A stretch of 64,000 nt of DNA from Catenulispora sp. GP43 (GTDB taxonomy: Bacteria; Actinomycetota; Actinomycetes; Streptomycetales; Catenulisporaceae). The position numbers were made by a program, and so were the translations under genes. Positions 63,651 through 64,000 of this stretch are shown here, one piece after another (the stretch's first letter is position 1; the number at the start of each line of letters is the position of its first letter). A model generated the notes under the pieces. The model was not told the DNA's origin and ran no database searches. It saw only the letters and a program-made list of their open reading frames with translations. The DNA is taken from assembly GCF_041260665.1 (NCBI RefSeq), contig NZ_JBGCCT010000030.1:85236-149235 (forward strand), read 5' to 3'.

Positions 63651-64000
63651 ATGGCACGTCCAACTGGTTGGGACATCCTGGGCCTGGATGGCGATCCGAC
63701 TCCGGGTGTGGTGGAGTCGGTTCAGGCGCTGGCGAAGCAGTTCGGTGACTTCGCCCATGATGTGGAGGCGGCATATCGGTCCCTGAACTCGTTCGGGTCT
63801 GACACTGCCGCGATGCAGTGGATCGGCCAGACCGCTGATGCTTTCAAGAACCAGTACGGCCCGTTGCCGGGTCGGTTGCAGAAGCTGTACACGTCCTATA
63901 GCGAAGCCTCTGATGCCTTGTCGGCATACTGGCCGGCGCTGCAGGCGGCACAGACCAAAGCGGACACGGCACTGCGCCAAGCCCAAGACGCGCACGCCGA
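63651..64000 (+). CDS. RHS-type toxin paralogue, 3' truncated by window
   Basis: It begins ATG at 63651 with GGGAGG about 9 bases upstream and stays open to the end of the window (116 codons). The translation starts MARPTGWDILGLDGDPTPGV and matches the N-terminus of the minus-strand toxin almost residue for residue. I see only a few changes, such as Thr for Ser at 5, Ile for Val in QWIGQ, and Thr for Ala in KADTALRQ. It is therefore a recent or conserved copy of the WXG-like secretion domain in inverted orientation, presumably with its own shell and toxin tip outside the window. Confidence 0.92.
   Translation, partial: MARPTGWDILGLDGDPTPGVVESVQALAKQFGDFAHDVEAAYRSLNSFGSDTAAMQWIGQTADAFKNQYGPLPGRLQKLYTSYSEASDALSAYWPALQAAQTKADTALRQAQDAHA

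Overview
The window is very GC-rich with G/C at most third codon positions. It has short GTG/ATGA-overlapped operons, actinobacterial leaderless promoters, a DLW-39 small protein beside tRNA-Ala, a ydaO-type c-di-AMP riboswitch on an NlpC/P60 hydrolase, and giant repeat-built toxins. Together these point to a filamentous actinomycete. The large secreted DUF4082/dimethylformamidase-like protein and the giant toxin proteins remind me of Catenulispora, but that is an impression and was not tested.

Layout. (1) 1-11096: the 3' part of a giant, probably secreted polymorphic-toxin-like protein, open at the left edge. It carries two copies of a His-Gly/Cys caspase-like module and is followed by a small probable immunity gene. 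(2) 11101-16125: divergent Wzz-like chain-length proteins, an O-antigen ligase/Wzy-like polymerase and a Wzx-like flippase. (3) 16151-18006: an autoregulated TetR plus cytochrome P450 pair with its own promoter and operator. (4) 18172-38109: the main exopolysaccharide region. A minus-strand run holds the priming polyprenyl-phosphate sugar transferase, Gfo/Idh dehydrogenase, epimerase, two DegT aminotransferases, a NeuD/PglD-like acyltransferase, a secreted dimethylformamidase-like multidomain protein and a GT2. A plus-strand run holds a GT2, polysaccharide deacetylase, ATP-grasp and PHP protein, followed by four more glycosyltransferases. These genes fit an amino-sugar-containing polysaccharide that is primed on a lipid, extended by several glycosyltransferases, flipped, polymerised and modified.

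(5) 38152-48733: accessory and housekeeping genes. These are an FG-GAP secreted protein, a sirtuin, a GT2-like protein with a repeat tail, a collagen-like protein, a decayed TetR next to an FAD monooxygenase, a membrane-anchored lipoprotein-like hypothetical, and an SDR with an N-terminal zinc-ribbon-like motif. (6) 48889-56977: core genes. These are tRNA-Ala, DLW-39, riboswitch-controlled NlpC/P60, a PH-domain membrane protein, pntAA-pntAB-pntB transhydrogenase, upp and tadA, separated by strong hairpin terminators.

(7) 57014-64000: a genomic island in a tRNA-Ser(CGA) gene. The 3' half of the tRNA is duplicated as an exact 48-bp direct repeat about 6 kb away. Pairs of 12-bp repeats sit just inside each end, as expected of integrase arm sites. 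The segment carries an RHS/YD-repeat toxin and a probable immunity gene but no integrase. Right after the second repeat a near-identical paralogue of the toxin N-terminus starts on the opposite strand and runs off the window. This looks like stacked toxin-immunity cassettes mobilised in trans, and is the most interesting feature here.

All family names come from reading motifs by eye; no database search or folding was run.
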